A DNA stretch of 26,533 nucleotides from positions 1 through 26,533 of the forward strand of contig JBBQJT010000052.1 of NCBI GenBank assembly GCA_038326165.1, read 5' to 3'. The DNA comes from JAEUUM01 sp038326165 (GTDB lineage Bacteria > Bacteroidota > Bacteroidia > Chitinophagales > Saprospiraceae). Both the position numbers and the translations under genes were made by a program. Below are positions 13,625 to 22,722 of the stretch, in pieces. Positions within the stretch are counted from its first letter, which is position 1. The number at the start of each line of letters is the position of its first letter. Under the pieces are notes generated by a model that saw only the letters and a list, made by a program, of their open reading frames with translations, searched no databases and was not told the origin of the DNA.

Positions 13625-15736
13625 ATGGCATTAATTACACAAATTCGTAAACGTACAGGTTTAATCATCTCCTTAATTGCTCTTGGCGTTTTGGGCTTCA
13701 TTTTAATGGATATTCAAGGAAACCAAAGCATTGCTGGTGGTGCAGGTGGCCATGTGGGATCAATTGACGGAAATAAAATTTCGATCAATGAATTTCAATC
13801 GGTCAAAGAATCACTCTACGGAAATAGTGGTGGTGAAGATTTTAGCAGAAATGGCTATGTATGGGATTACTTCGTTGAAAAGATCATAATTGGCCAATTA
13901 GCAGAAAAAATAGGCTTGGGTGTTTCCAGAGAAGAGATGAAAGATCTTGCCTTTGGTGAAAATCTAAGTCCTATCATCCAACAAAAATTCATGGATCCAA
14001 ATACCCGCCGAATTGACAGGAATCAATTGGGTGAAATCAAAAAGGCCATCGAAGGAAATAGCTTACCTGATGAAGGCCGTAGAAACTGGGCTCAAGTTGA
14101 AAAGGAAATATACAAGGAACGCCTTCAAGAGAAGTTCAATAATTTGATCACCAAATCAATTTATACTCCTAATTGGTTGGCAGAAGTTACTAATAAAGAG
14201 AGAAACGAAACCGTTGATATCACATTTGTTAAAGTACCTTACGAAACTGTGCCAGATTCTGAAGTAAAACTTACTGACGCAGATTACGAAAAGTATTTAA
14301 AAGAAAACAAAGGAAACTACTTTCAAAATGAGGAGACTCGTCGTATTTCATACGTGATTTTTGATGTAGTTCCTTCAGCTAAAGACAGTGCAGAGGCAAA
14401 ACAAAAAATATCCGGCATCATTGAAAAATACAACAAAGTCAACAATGATTCACTTTTTGTCAACGCAAACAACGGTCAGATGGTTGGCCAATTTGTGAGC
14501 AAAGATAAATTAGAAGGCGTCCTTAAGGATACAGCATTTGATTTAGCTAAAGGTGGCATATTCGGCCCATACATTGAGCAAGGTGCTTTCATGGCGTTCA
14601 AAATATTAGACAGAAAAATACTTGCTGACTCAGTGCGCTCAAGACACATCCTTATCCAAGGAAAATCAGCTAGTGATCTGGCACAAGCGAATAAAACTAT
14701 TGATTCGTTAAAAATACTTGTTGAAACTGGCAGAGCTAGATTTGACACGTTGGCAACTAAATTTGGCCAGGATGCAACCAAAGAAAAAGGTGGTGACTTG
14801 GGTTATGTAGCACCAAACGCAATGGTAAAAGAATTTAACGATTTGATTTTTGAAAAAGCTGATCAAGGCAAAATTTATAAAGTGACCACTCAATTTGGTG
14901 TGCACTTGGTAGAAGTAACTGGAAAGAAATTTGTAAAGAACGAACCATACATCAAGTTTTCGATCTTCCGTGAGGCTATTATTCCTAGTGAAGAGACAAA
15001 CAATGCAGCTGAAGACAAAGCAAATAATTTCCTTACTACAAATCGTAGCGTAGAACAAATGATTGCTGCCACTAAAGGTTCCAAAGACATTGAAGTGTTG
15101 CGTTCAGTTCCTCTTAAAGCCAACGAATACAATTTGGGTGTATTGGGTGCTGAATCCGCATCATACTCTATAATCAAATGGGCATTCACTTCAGATGCCA
15201 AACTAGGCGAAGTATCACCGGTACTGTATCAAACCAAAAACAAACAGGATTTCTTTACCGATAAATTAATAATTGCTGGTTTGAGTGGTATAATTCCTGC
15301 CGGAATGCCTAAACTTGAATACATCAAAGAAGACATTAAGCCTCAAGTAATATTCGCTAAGAAAGCTGAAGTAATCAAAAGCAGGTTTGGTGGTAAAGAT
15401 TTGAACTCAGTTGCTACAGCTATTAACGGAAAAATCGATACGGCAAAAGCTATAAATTTTGCAAGCAATTTTATAGCTGGAGTTGGAAACGAACCAAAAG
15501 TATTGGCTGCGGCGTTTAAACTACAAACCAACGCAATTTCCGCACCAATTGGTGGTAACTCAGCTGCTTTTATCATTTCTCCTATTGGAAAATCAAGCGC
15601 TGGAACAAGCGCTGATATCCTTACCGTTAAGAATGGTATTCGCGATCAAATGAAAGCTCAAATAGCTCCTAAGATTATGGATTCTTTGAAGAAAGAAGTT
15701 AAAATAAAAGACAACAGATACGATTTCTTTAATTAG
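13625..15736 (+). CDS. PpiD/SurA-type periplasmic peptidyl-prolyl isomerase
   Basis: Membrane-anchored periplasmic foldase that assists exported and outer-membrane proteins. The 703-residue protein opens with MALITQIRKRTGLIISLIAL: a short cytosolic basic stretch and one membrane anchor (about residues 11-30), as in PpiD. A SurA_N-like chaperone region follows (about 35-330). The parvulin domain runs from SRHILIQ (Arg340, His341) through GGDLGYVAPNAMVKEFNDLI to TQFGVHLVEVTGKK at about residue 437. The C-terminal 260 residues are a second chaperone-like region without a clear second parvulin domain. Upstream in-frame codons back to a TTG at 13586 exist, but the ATG at 13625 directly before the anchor is the natural start. 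It has its own promoter and a strong terminator 15 nt downstream, so it is monocistronic. Confidence 0.9.
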   Translation: MALITQIRKRTGLIISLIALGVLGFILMDIQGNQSIAGGAGGHVGSIDGNKISINEFQSVKESLYGNSGGEDFSRNGYVWDYFVEKIIIGQLAEKIGLGVSREEMKDLAFGENLSPIIQQKFMDPNTRRIDRNQLGEIKKAIEGNSLPDEGRRNWAQVEKEIYKERLQEKFNNLITKSIYTPNWLAEVTNKERNETVDITFVKVPYETVPDSEVKLTDADYEKYLKENKGNYFQNEETRRISYVIFDVVPSAKDSAEAKQKISGIIEKYNKVNNDSLFVNANNGQMVGQFVSKDKLEGVLKDTAFDLAKGGIFGPYIEQGAFMAFKILDRKILADSVRSRHILIQGKSASDLAQANKTIDSLKILVETGRARFDTLATKFGQDATKEKGGDLGYVAPNAMVKEFNDLIFEKADQGKIYKVTTQFGVHLVEVTGKKFVKNEPYIKFSIFREAIIPSEETNNAAEDKANNFLTTNRSVEQMIAATKGSKDIEVLRSVPLKANEYNLGVLGAESASYSIIKWAFTSDAKLGEVSPVLYQTKNKQDFFTDKLIIAGLSGIIPAGMPKLEYIKEDIKPQVIFAKKAEVIKSRFGGKDLNSVATAINGKIDTAKAINFASNFIAGVGNEPKVLAAAFKLQTNAISAPIGGNSAAFIISPIGKSSAGTSADILTVKNGIRDQMKAQIAPKIMDSLKKEVKIKDNRYDFFN

Positions 15737-15750
15737 TAAATCAAAATTCC

Positions 15751-15792
15751 AAAAAAAAGCTTGTACAATTCAGTTTGTACAAGCTTTTTTTT
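15751..15792. terminator. Strong bidirectional-looking terminator after the PpiD-like gene
   Basis: A perfect 18-bp inverted repeat: left arm 15751-15768 (eight A then GCTTGTACAA), loop TTCAGT, right arm 15775-15792 (TTGTACAAGC then eight T). The right-hand U-tract terminates plus-strand transcription. By symmetry the A-run would give a U-tract on the minus strand too, though no minus-strand gene ends here. Confidence 0.9.
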
Positions 15793-15826
15793 ATTGCTAA
15801 TTATCGGTATTTCAACTTAGTTCCTT

Positions 15827-15860
15827 ATTACTATTTTTTTACGTCTAAAAAAATACTAAT
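15827..15860. repeat. AT-rich inverted repeat
   Basis: Arms 15827-15841 and 15846-15860 are complementary over 15 positions with a single C-C mismatch (15831 against 15856) and a 4-nt loop CGTC. It lies 35 nt after the main terminator. The arms are almost all A/T, so the structure is weak; it may be a back-up terminator or chance in AT-rich DNA. Confidence 0.35.
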
Positions 15861-15957
15861 GAAGTTAAAATTTTATGCCCAACAATAACAATAAGTATAT
15901 TCAATGTATTCAATTATTTTTACCATCTAATTACTACAAGGCACAAGCCAAAAACTG

Positions 15958-16896
15958 ATGAAATTAATTATCCTAAAAAGACCAGATATTGCTGCCGAAA
16001 GATGGGATAATACCATAAAATCAAGCAAGAATGGGCGTATTTATGCCTACAGTTGGTATCTGGATATCGTAAGCCCAAATTGGTCGGCAATCGTTTCAGA
16101 GGACTACGAATATATTTTTCCATTGCCAATCGGAAAAAATATTTTGACACACAAAAGGATATTACAACCAATGCTTTGTCAACAACTTGGTTTATTCACT
16201 TCTAATACAGAAATCACTCAAGAAATACTATCCAGTTTTTTATCCAAAATACCAGATGAGTACAGTTTTGTTGATTTACAGCTGAATGAAGGGAATATTG
16301 AATTGGAGCAATTAGGGAACTGGAACTTTTATGAACGACCAAATATGTTGCTGGATTTATCACCCAAATATGAAGTTTTACATCAAAAGTTCAGCAAGTC
16401 AACTGCCAATAATATTAAAAAAGCAAAGGCAACTGCTCTTAAAATCGAGTACGTCACAAAGCTTGATTTTTTAGAAGGACTAAAAGCGGTTTATGCAAAG
16501 AAAAAACTCCTCAAATCGATAGACCTGAATCTGATTGGACAATTAATCGACGCTTGTTTGAGCCACAAAAATGGATTTATAAGAGGCGTGTACAATCAAT
16601 GCGGCAAATTATTAGCCGCTGATTTTTATGGTAAAGACCAAAACAGAATTTACAAGTTGCTTTCCTTTTCAACGGAGGAAGGAAGAAATAATGAAGCCGG
16701 ATATAAAATTCTGGACAGTGTGATTTGGGAAAATGCCGAGAAAAATCTTCTGCTCGATTTTGAAGGATCAAGTATTCCGGGTGTAGCTAAATTCAACGCA
16801 GGATTTGGAACGGTTTCGGTTCCTTATTACAGAATCATCAGGGATAATTTACCGATTTGGATGGTAAAGATCATGAAATGGATCAAAAAACACTGA
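15958..16896 (+). CDS. FemAB/GNAT-fold acyltransferase-like protein
   Basis: 312-residue cytosolic protein resembling the Bacteroidota group of FemAB-related, GNAT-fold proteins (BioF2-like acetyltransferase domain). Features: an N-terminal domain with GRIYAYSWYLDIVSPNW, a linker with FSKSTANNIKKAKATAL (about 143-160) as in FemX-type basic helices, and a C-terminal GNAT-like part. The latter includes GFIRGVYNQCGKLLAADFYG and the signature-like end LLDFEGSSIPGVAKFNAGFG, then VPYYRI. Relatives transfer amino acids or acyl groups to cell-wall or surface precursors, but the substrate here is unknown. It has no visible operon partner. Its last 14 nt overlap convergently with the Omp85-family gene on the other strand. 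Confidence 0.7.
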   Translation: MKLIILKRPDIAAERWDNTIKSSKNGRIYAYSWYLDIVSPNWSAIVSEDYEYIFPLPIGKNILTHKRILQPMLCQQLGLFTSNTEITQEILSSFLSKIPDEYSFVDLQLNEGNIELEQLGNWNFYERPNMLLDLSPKYEVLHQKFSKSTANNIKKAKATALKIEYVTKLDFLEGLKAVYAKKKLLKSIDLNLIGQLIDACLSHKNGFIRGVYNQCGKLLAADFYGKDQNRIYKLLSFSTEEGRNNEAGYKILDSVIWENAEKNLLLDFEGSSIPGVAKFNAGFGTVSVPYYRIIRDNLPIWMVKIMKWIKKH

Positions 16897-18643
16897 GATA
16901 TCCAAAATGGATTCTTGGTGATCTGAAGTCAAAAGCCTGATTGGACTTTCGACCAACTCCCGCCGCCACAGAAATAACACCTGACTTGGTTTCCAATGAA
17001 GCATTTACACCAAAACCTAAAGCTTGCTCTTGAATATCCTGAAGTCCATATTTGGAAACGTATGTGGCCCAATCTACAAAAAAGCCAATATAGGAATATG
17101 GACTGACCAACAATCTGAGTTCCGAAGTAAGCATACCATATTGGTTAACTTCTATAGATTGTTCATCAAAACCTCGCAGCAATTTGTAGCCACCAATTCG
17201 GTAAAGTTCGTTGCGAAGTGGGACCGTGTTGCCAAAAATACCAGCTCCCCGCAAGCCGGTCTTAAGAACCAAGTTGCCCGAAAAATTCCAATAATAGTCT
17301 GCTTGAAACTCAAGACGGTACTGATTTTTGCTGCTTGACAAGCTATCATATTGAGCCGCCAAACGGTTGTTGTCATTGGATAATGAAATAATTTTGGGAT
17401 TCCTTTTTAAGTTTCTGATTCCTGCTTGGAATGAAATTTTTGCATCCAAGCCTGATCTAGGATTTACAATGAAATTCAATGTGTTCCTGTACACTTCAAT
17501 TCCCAGTGAGTTCCTTCGAAAATCTAACAAACCAGGCAAATTTCCAGTTTGGAGGATTGAATTGACTGGAACTGACAAAATATTCGATATGCTATTCAAA
17601 TAATTCAAACGCACACCCAAACCCTCCTTGATTGGAAAATTGGCTGACAGACCAGATTGAATGTCAACGCTGCTGGTGTCTCTTTTTAAGATACTAAATT
17701 GCCCATCCATGCCAATGTTGCTGGCCAAAAGGAAGGGCCATTGAATGCCTAAATTAAGATTTTGGTCTCCATTCTGAAAACTCTTGAAATCTAAAAACAG
17801 GCGTTCCCCGTAATTTAAGGTATTGTAGACATCAGCTGTTAATTGTCCCGTCAAAACCAATCTTCTGCTGGTGTTGCCAATTGTGTTGGTAGGCTGCAAT
17901 CCCAATATGACATCGAACCGATTCGCTTTTTTGGAGATTGGCCAGATTCGAACCGAGACTTCGTTGTTCTTAAAAACCAATTCGCTTGGTTGGCCGATAT
18001 CGAGAAATGGTATTTCTCTTACTCTGTTATCTGTTCGGTTCAACAAAGCCAAGTCGCAAGGTCTTCCCTTTTGAAAATTCAATATACCGTACCAAAATTT
18101 ATCAGGAAGTTTTAAGTTGGGGTTCTCTATGGTAATATCAGACATTAAAATTCTTGGGCCCAAATCCATTTTGATATCCAAAGTGACCGAATCAGTGTTC
18201 AAATCGATGTTTTCGAACCAAATCCTTGCAAATGGATAACCATTTTCCCAGAAAGTTTTAAGCTTTTTCCTAAATTTTGGCCTTTGCTTTTGAATATTTA
18301 CTTTTTTGATTAAAACCTCTTTTTCTTTTAAGTGCAATTGCTTTTTTTGGGAATCTGTCAACTTCCACGACATTTGTGCAATCCTATATTTTGGGCCTTG
18401 GTGGATAAAGATTAATCGGGATGTGTCCGTTAATATTGTAACGCTATCGACAGAAATTTCAAGAAATCCATTGGTCGCATTGCTTTCAATCTTCGATCGC
18501 AGAAACCTATTTGCATCAATACTGTCCATAAAACACTTCTGCTCAGATTTTATGCCATCTGTATTAAGGATAAGACATTGTTTTTTCTGCCCTGAAAGTA
18601 CAGTAGCAGAAAGAGCAAGAATAAAAATGAACCTGTAACGCAT
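16883..18643 (-). CDS. Omp85-superfamily outer-membrane protein (BamA/TamA-like)
   Basis: Outer-membrane beta-barrel of 586 residues with an N-terminal POTRA-like part. A signal peptide (MRYRFIFILALSATVLSGQ) is followed by alpha/beta segments to about residue 250, including FRKKLKTFWENGYPFARIWF and VTLDIKMDLGPRILMSDITI, which read like POTRA repeats. The barrel includes RIGGYKLLRGFDEQSIEVNQ; its LRGF (Arg about 490) is the L6-loop motif diagnostic of Omp85 proteins. The last residue is Phe, as in the C-terminal beta-signal. It is shorter than BamA (about 800) and resembles TamA-like or single-purpose members. The frame extends 55 codons further upstream but would run into hemW; the ATG before the signal peptide is chosen. 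It is divergent from hemW (102 nt apart). Confidence 0.85.
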   Translation of the reverse strand: MRYRFIFILALSATVLSGQKKQCLILNTDGIKSEQKCFMDSIDANRFLRSKIESNATNGFLEISVDSVTILTDTSRLIFIHQGPKYRIAQMSWKLTDSQKKQLHLKEKEVLIKKVNIQKQRPKFRKKLKTFWENGYPFARIWFENIDLNTDSVTLDIKMDLGPRILMSDITIENPNLKLPDKFWYGILNFQKGRPCDLALLNRTDNRVREIPFLDIGQPSELVFKNNEVSVRIWPISKKANRFDVILGLQPTNTIGNTSRRLVLTGQLTADVYNTLNYGERLFLDFKSFQNGDQNLNLGIQWPFLLASNIGMDGQFSILKRDTSSVDIQSGLSANFPIKEGLGVRLNYLNSISNILSVPVNSILQTGNLPGLLDFRRNSLGIEVYRNTLNFIVNPRSGLDAKISFQAGIRNLKRNPKIISLSNDNNRLAAQYDSLSSSKNQYRLEFQADYYWNFSGNLVLKTGLRGAGIFGNTVPLRNELYRIGGYKLLRGFDEQSIEVNQYGMLTSELRLLVSPYSYIGFFVDWATYVSKYGLQDIQEQALGFGVNASLETKSGVISVAAGVGRKSNQAFDFRSPRIHFGYLSVF

Positions 18644-18745
18644 TGGACAAAAAAACGACACAAAGTAGTTATATAGTTTAAAGCGTGGCAATAAATATTT
18701 AAGATAATGAATTGCTTTGAATACTTTTACTGCTTGATACCCAAT

Positions 18746-19870
18746 ATGGCTGGAATTTATATACATATACCTTTTTGCAAGCAGGCTTGTCACTATTGCG
18801 ATTTTCATTTTTCTACGAGTCTTCGATACAAAGATCAGTTGATCAATGCCTTGATTGATGAGATAGCTTTAAAGCATGAAATACTTGCCTCCCAAACTAT
18901 ACATACCATTTACTTTGGGGGAGGAACTCCTTCTTTGTTGAGTGGACCAGAATTAAAAAGAATCATCGACAGCATTGCCAAATATACAAATTTGAGTGCG
19001 CTTGAAGAATGTACCCTTGAGGCAAACCCCGATGATTTGAATATCAGTTATTTGAAGTCACTCAAGGAGGCAGGTGTGACGCGCCTGAGTATTGGAATTC
19101 AATCATTTCATGACTCAGACTTACAATGGATGAATAGGGCCCATAATGCAAAAGAGGCTCACAAAGCGATACATGAAGCCGCCAAGCTTGGTTTTAATAA
19201 CTTATCCATCGACTTAATCTTTGGTTCACCTACTACTACTCATAAAATGTGGGCTGAAAATCTGAATATTCTTGAAAGCTTGCCCATTCAGCATCTATCT
19301 ACCTATGCTCTGACTGTCGAAGCCAAAACACCGTTGGCTAAAATGATAAGTAATGGTTCCGCATCGCCAAAAGACGGAATGATGGCACAGCAATTTGAAA
19401 TGTTGATGGATCATTTGGATTCAAAAGGATGGGAACAATATGAAATCAGCAACAGTTGTAAAAATGGAATGTATGCACAACACAACAGCAGCTATTGGCT
19501 TGGCAATCCCTACATTGGTATCGGCCCATCAGCACATAGTTTTATCAACGGAAACAGATCTTGGAACATCTCAAATAACAACCAATATATTGCTCAAATC
19601 GAGACAGGTATTGTTCCTGAAACGCTTGAAACTCTGAGCGCACAAGAAAAATACAACGAGTTCTTGATGACCCGACTGCGTACCATTTGGGGAGTTCCAC
19701 TATCAGCATTACAAAATCAATTCCCCGATCAATTCGAATATTTCAATTCTGAAATTACACACTGGATTGATCAAGAATACGCCATGAATAAATCTGGTGT
19801 CATAACATTAACCAGAAAAGGAAAACTAATTGCGGATCGCATTGCTTCTGAACTTTTTATAGTAGATTAA
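18746..19870 (+). CDS. hemW: HemW, radical SAM haem chaperone (formerly HemN-like)
   Basis: Radical SAM protein of 374 residues that binds haem and is thought to deliver it to respiratory enzymes; older annotations call it oxygen-independent coproporphyrinogen oxidase. Visible: MAGIYIHIPFCKQACHYCDF with CxxxCxxC (Cys11, Cys15, Cys18), TIYFGGGTPSLL, TLEANPDD, RLSIGIQSFHDSDLQWMNRA, SIDLIFGSP, YEISN, and YWLGNPYIGIGPSAHSF, all HemW-type. The extra N-terminal Cys-containing region of true HemN is absent. The frame continues 13 codons upstream to an ATG at 18707, but MAGIYIHIPFC is the family start. It overlaps the convergent NYN gene by 4 nt at the shared TTAA. Confidence 0.92.
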   Translation: MAGIYIHIPFCKQACHYCDFHFSTSLRYKDQLINALIDEIALKHEILASQTIHTIYFGGGTPSLLSGPELKRIIDSIAKYTNLSALEECTLEANPDDLNISYLKSLKEAGVTRLSIGIQSFHDSDLQWMNRAHNAKEAHKAIHEAAKLGFNNLSIDLIFGSPTTTHKMWAENLNILESLPIQHLSTYALTVEAKTPLAKMISNGSASPKDGMMAQQFEMLMDHLDSKGWEQYEISNSCKNGMYAQHNSSYWLGNPYIGIGPSAHSFINGNRSWNISNNNQYIAQIETGIVPETLETLSAQEKYNEFLMTRLRTIWGVPLSALQNQFPDQFEYFNSEITHWIDQEYAMNKSGVITLTRKGKLIADRIASELFIVD

Positions 19871-20778
19871 TTTCCAGTCAATTTTACATTGGTGGCCACA
19901 TCGTCCCCTTTGTCATTCTTGCCCAACTCAAACTCAACTTCATCTCCCACCTGAATATCGTTGAAGTCTCCATTGGTAATGCTCGAAAAATGGAAAAACA
20001 AGTTGTTGTTGGGATATTTTATGAATCCGTATCCTGCTTTCAAACTAAAGATGTTGCTGAGTCGTGTTGTGCCATCTGCTGCGATGTATTCTTCTTCATT
20101 TATACTTTCTTCCTCAGGGTTGAAGGCAAATGATTCCACAAATAAGTTATCAACCATTTCGTTCTTTTCCTTTTCGATAACCTCATTCATCAGGAATGGA
20201 TATGTAGCGAGATTTAATAAATCATTGGAAGTCTTTTGTTTGATGGTATCACCCATTTCTGTTATAAATTCATATTCCCATGAAATAAGCACGACTTTAA
20301 CTCCGAGGGAATTCAATTTTCGAATCAAAGGAACATAATCACCATCACAAGCTACTAAGGCAACAACGTCGAATTTACGGTAAATTGAAAGCTCGTAGGC
20401 TTCAAGCGCCAACCAAACATCAATCCCTTTTTCAAATTTCTTATCCGCTACATACTTTATTGGAAGATAGTGTGTTGTTACCCCTTCGTACATTAATATG
20501 TCATCAAATACCCGCTCAAAATAAAGCCTGTTCTCTTTTTGACTCAAATCCTTTGCTCTCAACCTGCCCTTAAAGTAATGAGCTTCAATGATTTGGCAAT
20601 ATCTGGATCGGACACCCTCCTCCATTGCCACTCTATTCTTGATGAATTCATGTAAACCCCAAATGCTGATTCGCTGTCTGCGTTGGTGAGAATAGTAATA
20701 ATAATTGCTTACGTTTAAGAAATAATTGCCGTCATAAAATACTCCTATTTTTACGATTCTGTTGTCAATTTCATTCAT
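19867..20778 (-). CDS. NYN (PIN-like) nuclease domain fused to a cold-shock domain
   Basis: 303-residue cytosolic protein, predicted RNase with its own RNA-binding domain. The N-terminal NYN/LabA-like domain (about 8-200) shows the acidic residues of this PIN-like fold: Asp16 and Asn18 in VFYDGNYF, Asp120 in KGIDVWLALEAYEL, and Asp145/Asp147 in ACDGDYVPLIRKL, where two metal ions would bind. After an acidic linker (about 205-235) a cold-shock domain occupies about 241-300, with the RNP1-like AGYGFIKY and RNP2-like LFFHFSSI and the ending VGDEVEFELGKNDKG. Catalytic activity is inferred from conserved residues. It stands alone; its stop overlaps that of hemW by 4 nt. Target RNAs are unknown. 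Confidence 0.88.
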   Translation of the reverse strand: MNEIDNRIVKIGVFYDGNYFLNVSNYYYYSHQRRQRISIWGLHEFIKNRVAMEEGVRSRYCQIIEAHYFKGRLRAKDLSQKENRLYFERVFDDILMYEGVTTHYLPIKYVADKKFEKGIDVWLALEAYELSIYRKFDVVALVACDGDYVPLIRKLNSLGVKVVLISWEYEFITEMGDTIKQKTSNDLLNLATYPFLMNEVIEKEKNEMVDNLFVESFAFNPEEESINEEEYIAADGTTRLSNIFSLKAGYGFIKYPNNNLFFHFSSITNGDFNDIQVGDEVEFELGKNDKGDDVATNVKLTGN

Positions 20779-20986
20779 AATTAATTTATCTTTATAAGTT
20801 TAACCAAAATATAATAAGAACCATAAAGCTACATATTTTTTAAATAATTAATTCGGGTATGGACCTGATAAAATTGAATTTCTACAAACTCAATGAATTT
20901 GGCAGATATAGAACTTGTGCCAACAGAAAAATAATGAAAGCAAAAATACGGACCAAAATCTATATCCTCTTTGCTGAGAAAAGCCT

Positions 20987-20994
20987 TACATTTG
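20987..20994 (+). promoter_or_regulatory. Possible -7 promoter element of dnaX-pyrD
   Basis: TACATTTG matches TAnnTTTG exactly and lies 7 nt before the dnaX ATG. The nearest TTTG upstream (20970-20973) is only 13 nt away, too close for the usual 19-21. If used, the transcript would be almost leaderless. Weak. Confidence 0.3.
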
Positions 20995-21001
20995 CCTCCA
21001 C

Positions 21002-22714
21002 ATGAGTTCATTCGTAGTATCGGCAAGAAAGTATCGCCCCAATCGTTTTGATGACGTTTTGGGACAAGAACATATCAGTCAAACATTGAAAAATGCTTTA
21101 CAGACTGACCATCTTGCTCATGCTTTTTTGTTCTGTGGCCCCAGAGGTGTTGGTAAGACAACCTGTGCCAGAATTCTTGCCAAAACCATCAATTGCACTG
21201 ATCTGGATGATCAATACAATCCATGTAATAAATGCAGCTCTTGCAATTCCTTTAACGATAATGCCTCATTTAATATTATTGAGCTGGATGCTGCAAGCAA
21301 TAATGGTGTTGACCATATCAGAGCTTTGATTGAACAGGTGCGTTTTGCGCCTCAGCAAGGTTTGTACAAGGTATTTATAATAGATGAGGTACACATGTTG
21401 TCTCAGCAAGCCTTCAACGCTTTTTTGAAGACCTTGGAAGAGCCACCTAAGCATGCAATTTTCATCCTTGCTACCACTGAAAAACACAAAATATTACCTA
21501 CTATTTTATCCCGTTGTCAGCTCTTTGACTTCAAGCGGATACAAATAAAAGATATTGTTAAGCAACTCCAAATAATTTGTGCCACTGAGGGTATTACAGC
21601 TGAAGAGGAAGCCCTACATGTTATTGCCCAAAAAGCAGATGGCGCCATGCGCGATGCTTTGTCCATATTTGACAGGATTGTAAGTTTTAGCGGCAAAGAA
21701 TTGAAATACCAAGACGTCATAGGGAACTTAAACGTCCTGGATTATGATTATTATTTCAAGACAAGTGACGCCATGTTGTCACAAGATGCCTCAGCTGTTT
21801 TTCTGCTATTGGATGAAATAATGAACAAGGGTTTTGAGCCAGAGACTTATTTGAACGGTCTGGGAGACCACATCAGGTCACTTTTACTTTGCAAAGACCC
21901 TGCAACAGTCGCTTTGCTTGAGTTAACTGATGACATCAAATTGAGGTACAAGGATACTGCAAGCTTATTTGATAGCAATTATTTGATGAATGGTTTGGCT
22001 ATAATCAACCATTTCGATATCAATAGCAGAACTGTCAGAAATAAACGCTTGCATTCCGAGATGAGTTTGTTGAAATTGGTTTATTTGAATCAATTAAAGT
22101 TTGGACTGGCACCAAGTTCCACTGAATCGCAGGAAAAAAAAACTCCTGACCTAAGCAAAAATGAGCTTTCAGTCAGTGAACCAATAATTCAGACTCCAGC
22201 CGAAGAATCAATTTTAAGACAACCAACACCTAAAACAGATTCAGATTACATACGAACTGTACCCAATTCAAGTGTTGCCACCATCCTTTCTTTAGCCGAT
22301 CTTGAGGCTCAGGCAATTGCCAAAATCAAATCAGACAGTCCAGCAAAGGAAGTTACAGAGGATGAATTGATATCCATTTGGGAAGGGCAGATCCTAAAAA
22401 TAACCAGCCCTTCTGTCAAAGCAGCACTAAGCGGGATCAAAGTAAGGCTTGAAAATCAATTGATCGTAGCCACTGTAGGCACAACATTCGGAAAGGAAAT
22501 ACTCTTACAAGAAAAAGATTTGATGCCAGCCATCCGTACGCATTTTTCAAGAAGTGATCTGAACTTAGAAATTGAAATTGACACCTCTCTGGCACCGGTT
22601 ATCGTACAAAAAGCTAAACCGCTGAGTGGCAAAGAAAAATACGATAAGTTGGTTGAAGTTAATCCACAAGTAGATGAATTGAGGAAACGTTTCCATTTAA
22701 GAATTGAGGAATAA
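21002..22714 (+). CDS. dnaX: DNA polymerase III subunit gamma/tau
   Basis: Clamp-loader ATPase of the replicative polymerase. The 570-residue product starts MSSFVVSARKYRPNRFDDVL and has Walker A GPRGVGKT (46-53), zinc-binding Cys65, Cys75, Cys78 and Cys81, Walker B VFIIDEVHML (124-133), the EEPP segment near 146-149, and sensor SRC (170-172). The AAA+ and collar domains extend to about residue 370. The remainder contains a low-complexity linker (about 375-425) and a conserved C-terminal domain of the Bacteroidota tau type (LISIWEGQILKI to the end). No slippery A-run of the kind used for gamma frameshifting in E. coli was obvious at the equivalent place; an A7 run at 22135-22141 in the linker could be inspected. 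pyrD follows after 8 nt. Confidence 0.95.
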   Translation: MSSFVVSARKYRPNRFDDVLGQEHISQTLKNALQTDHLAHAFLFCGPRGVGKTTCARILAKTINCTDLDDQYNPCNKCSSCNSFNDNASFNIIELDAASNNGVDHIRALIEQVRFAPQQGLYKVFIIDEVHMLSQQAFNAFLKTLEEPPKHAIFILATTEKHKILPTILSRCQLFDFKRIQIKDIVKQLQIICATEGITAEEEALHVIAQKADGAMRDALSIFDRIVSFSGKELKYQDVIGNLNVLDYDYYFKTSDAMLSQDASAVFLLLDEIMNKGFEPETYLNGLGDHIRSLLLCKDPATVALLELTDDIKLRYKDTASLFDSNYLMNGLAIINHFDINSRTVRNKRLHSEMSLLKLVYLNQLKFGLAPSSTESQEKKTPDLSKNELSVSEPIIQTPAEESILRQPTPKTDSDYIRTVPNSSVATILSLADLEAQAIAKIKSDSPAKEVTEDELISIWEGQILKITSPSVKAALSGIKVRLENQLIVATVGTTFGKEILLQEKDLMPAIRTHFSRSDLNLEIEIDTSLAPVIVQKAKPLSGKEKYDKLVEVNPQVDELRKRFHLRIEE

Positions 22715-22722
22715 AGTGAATT

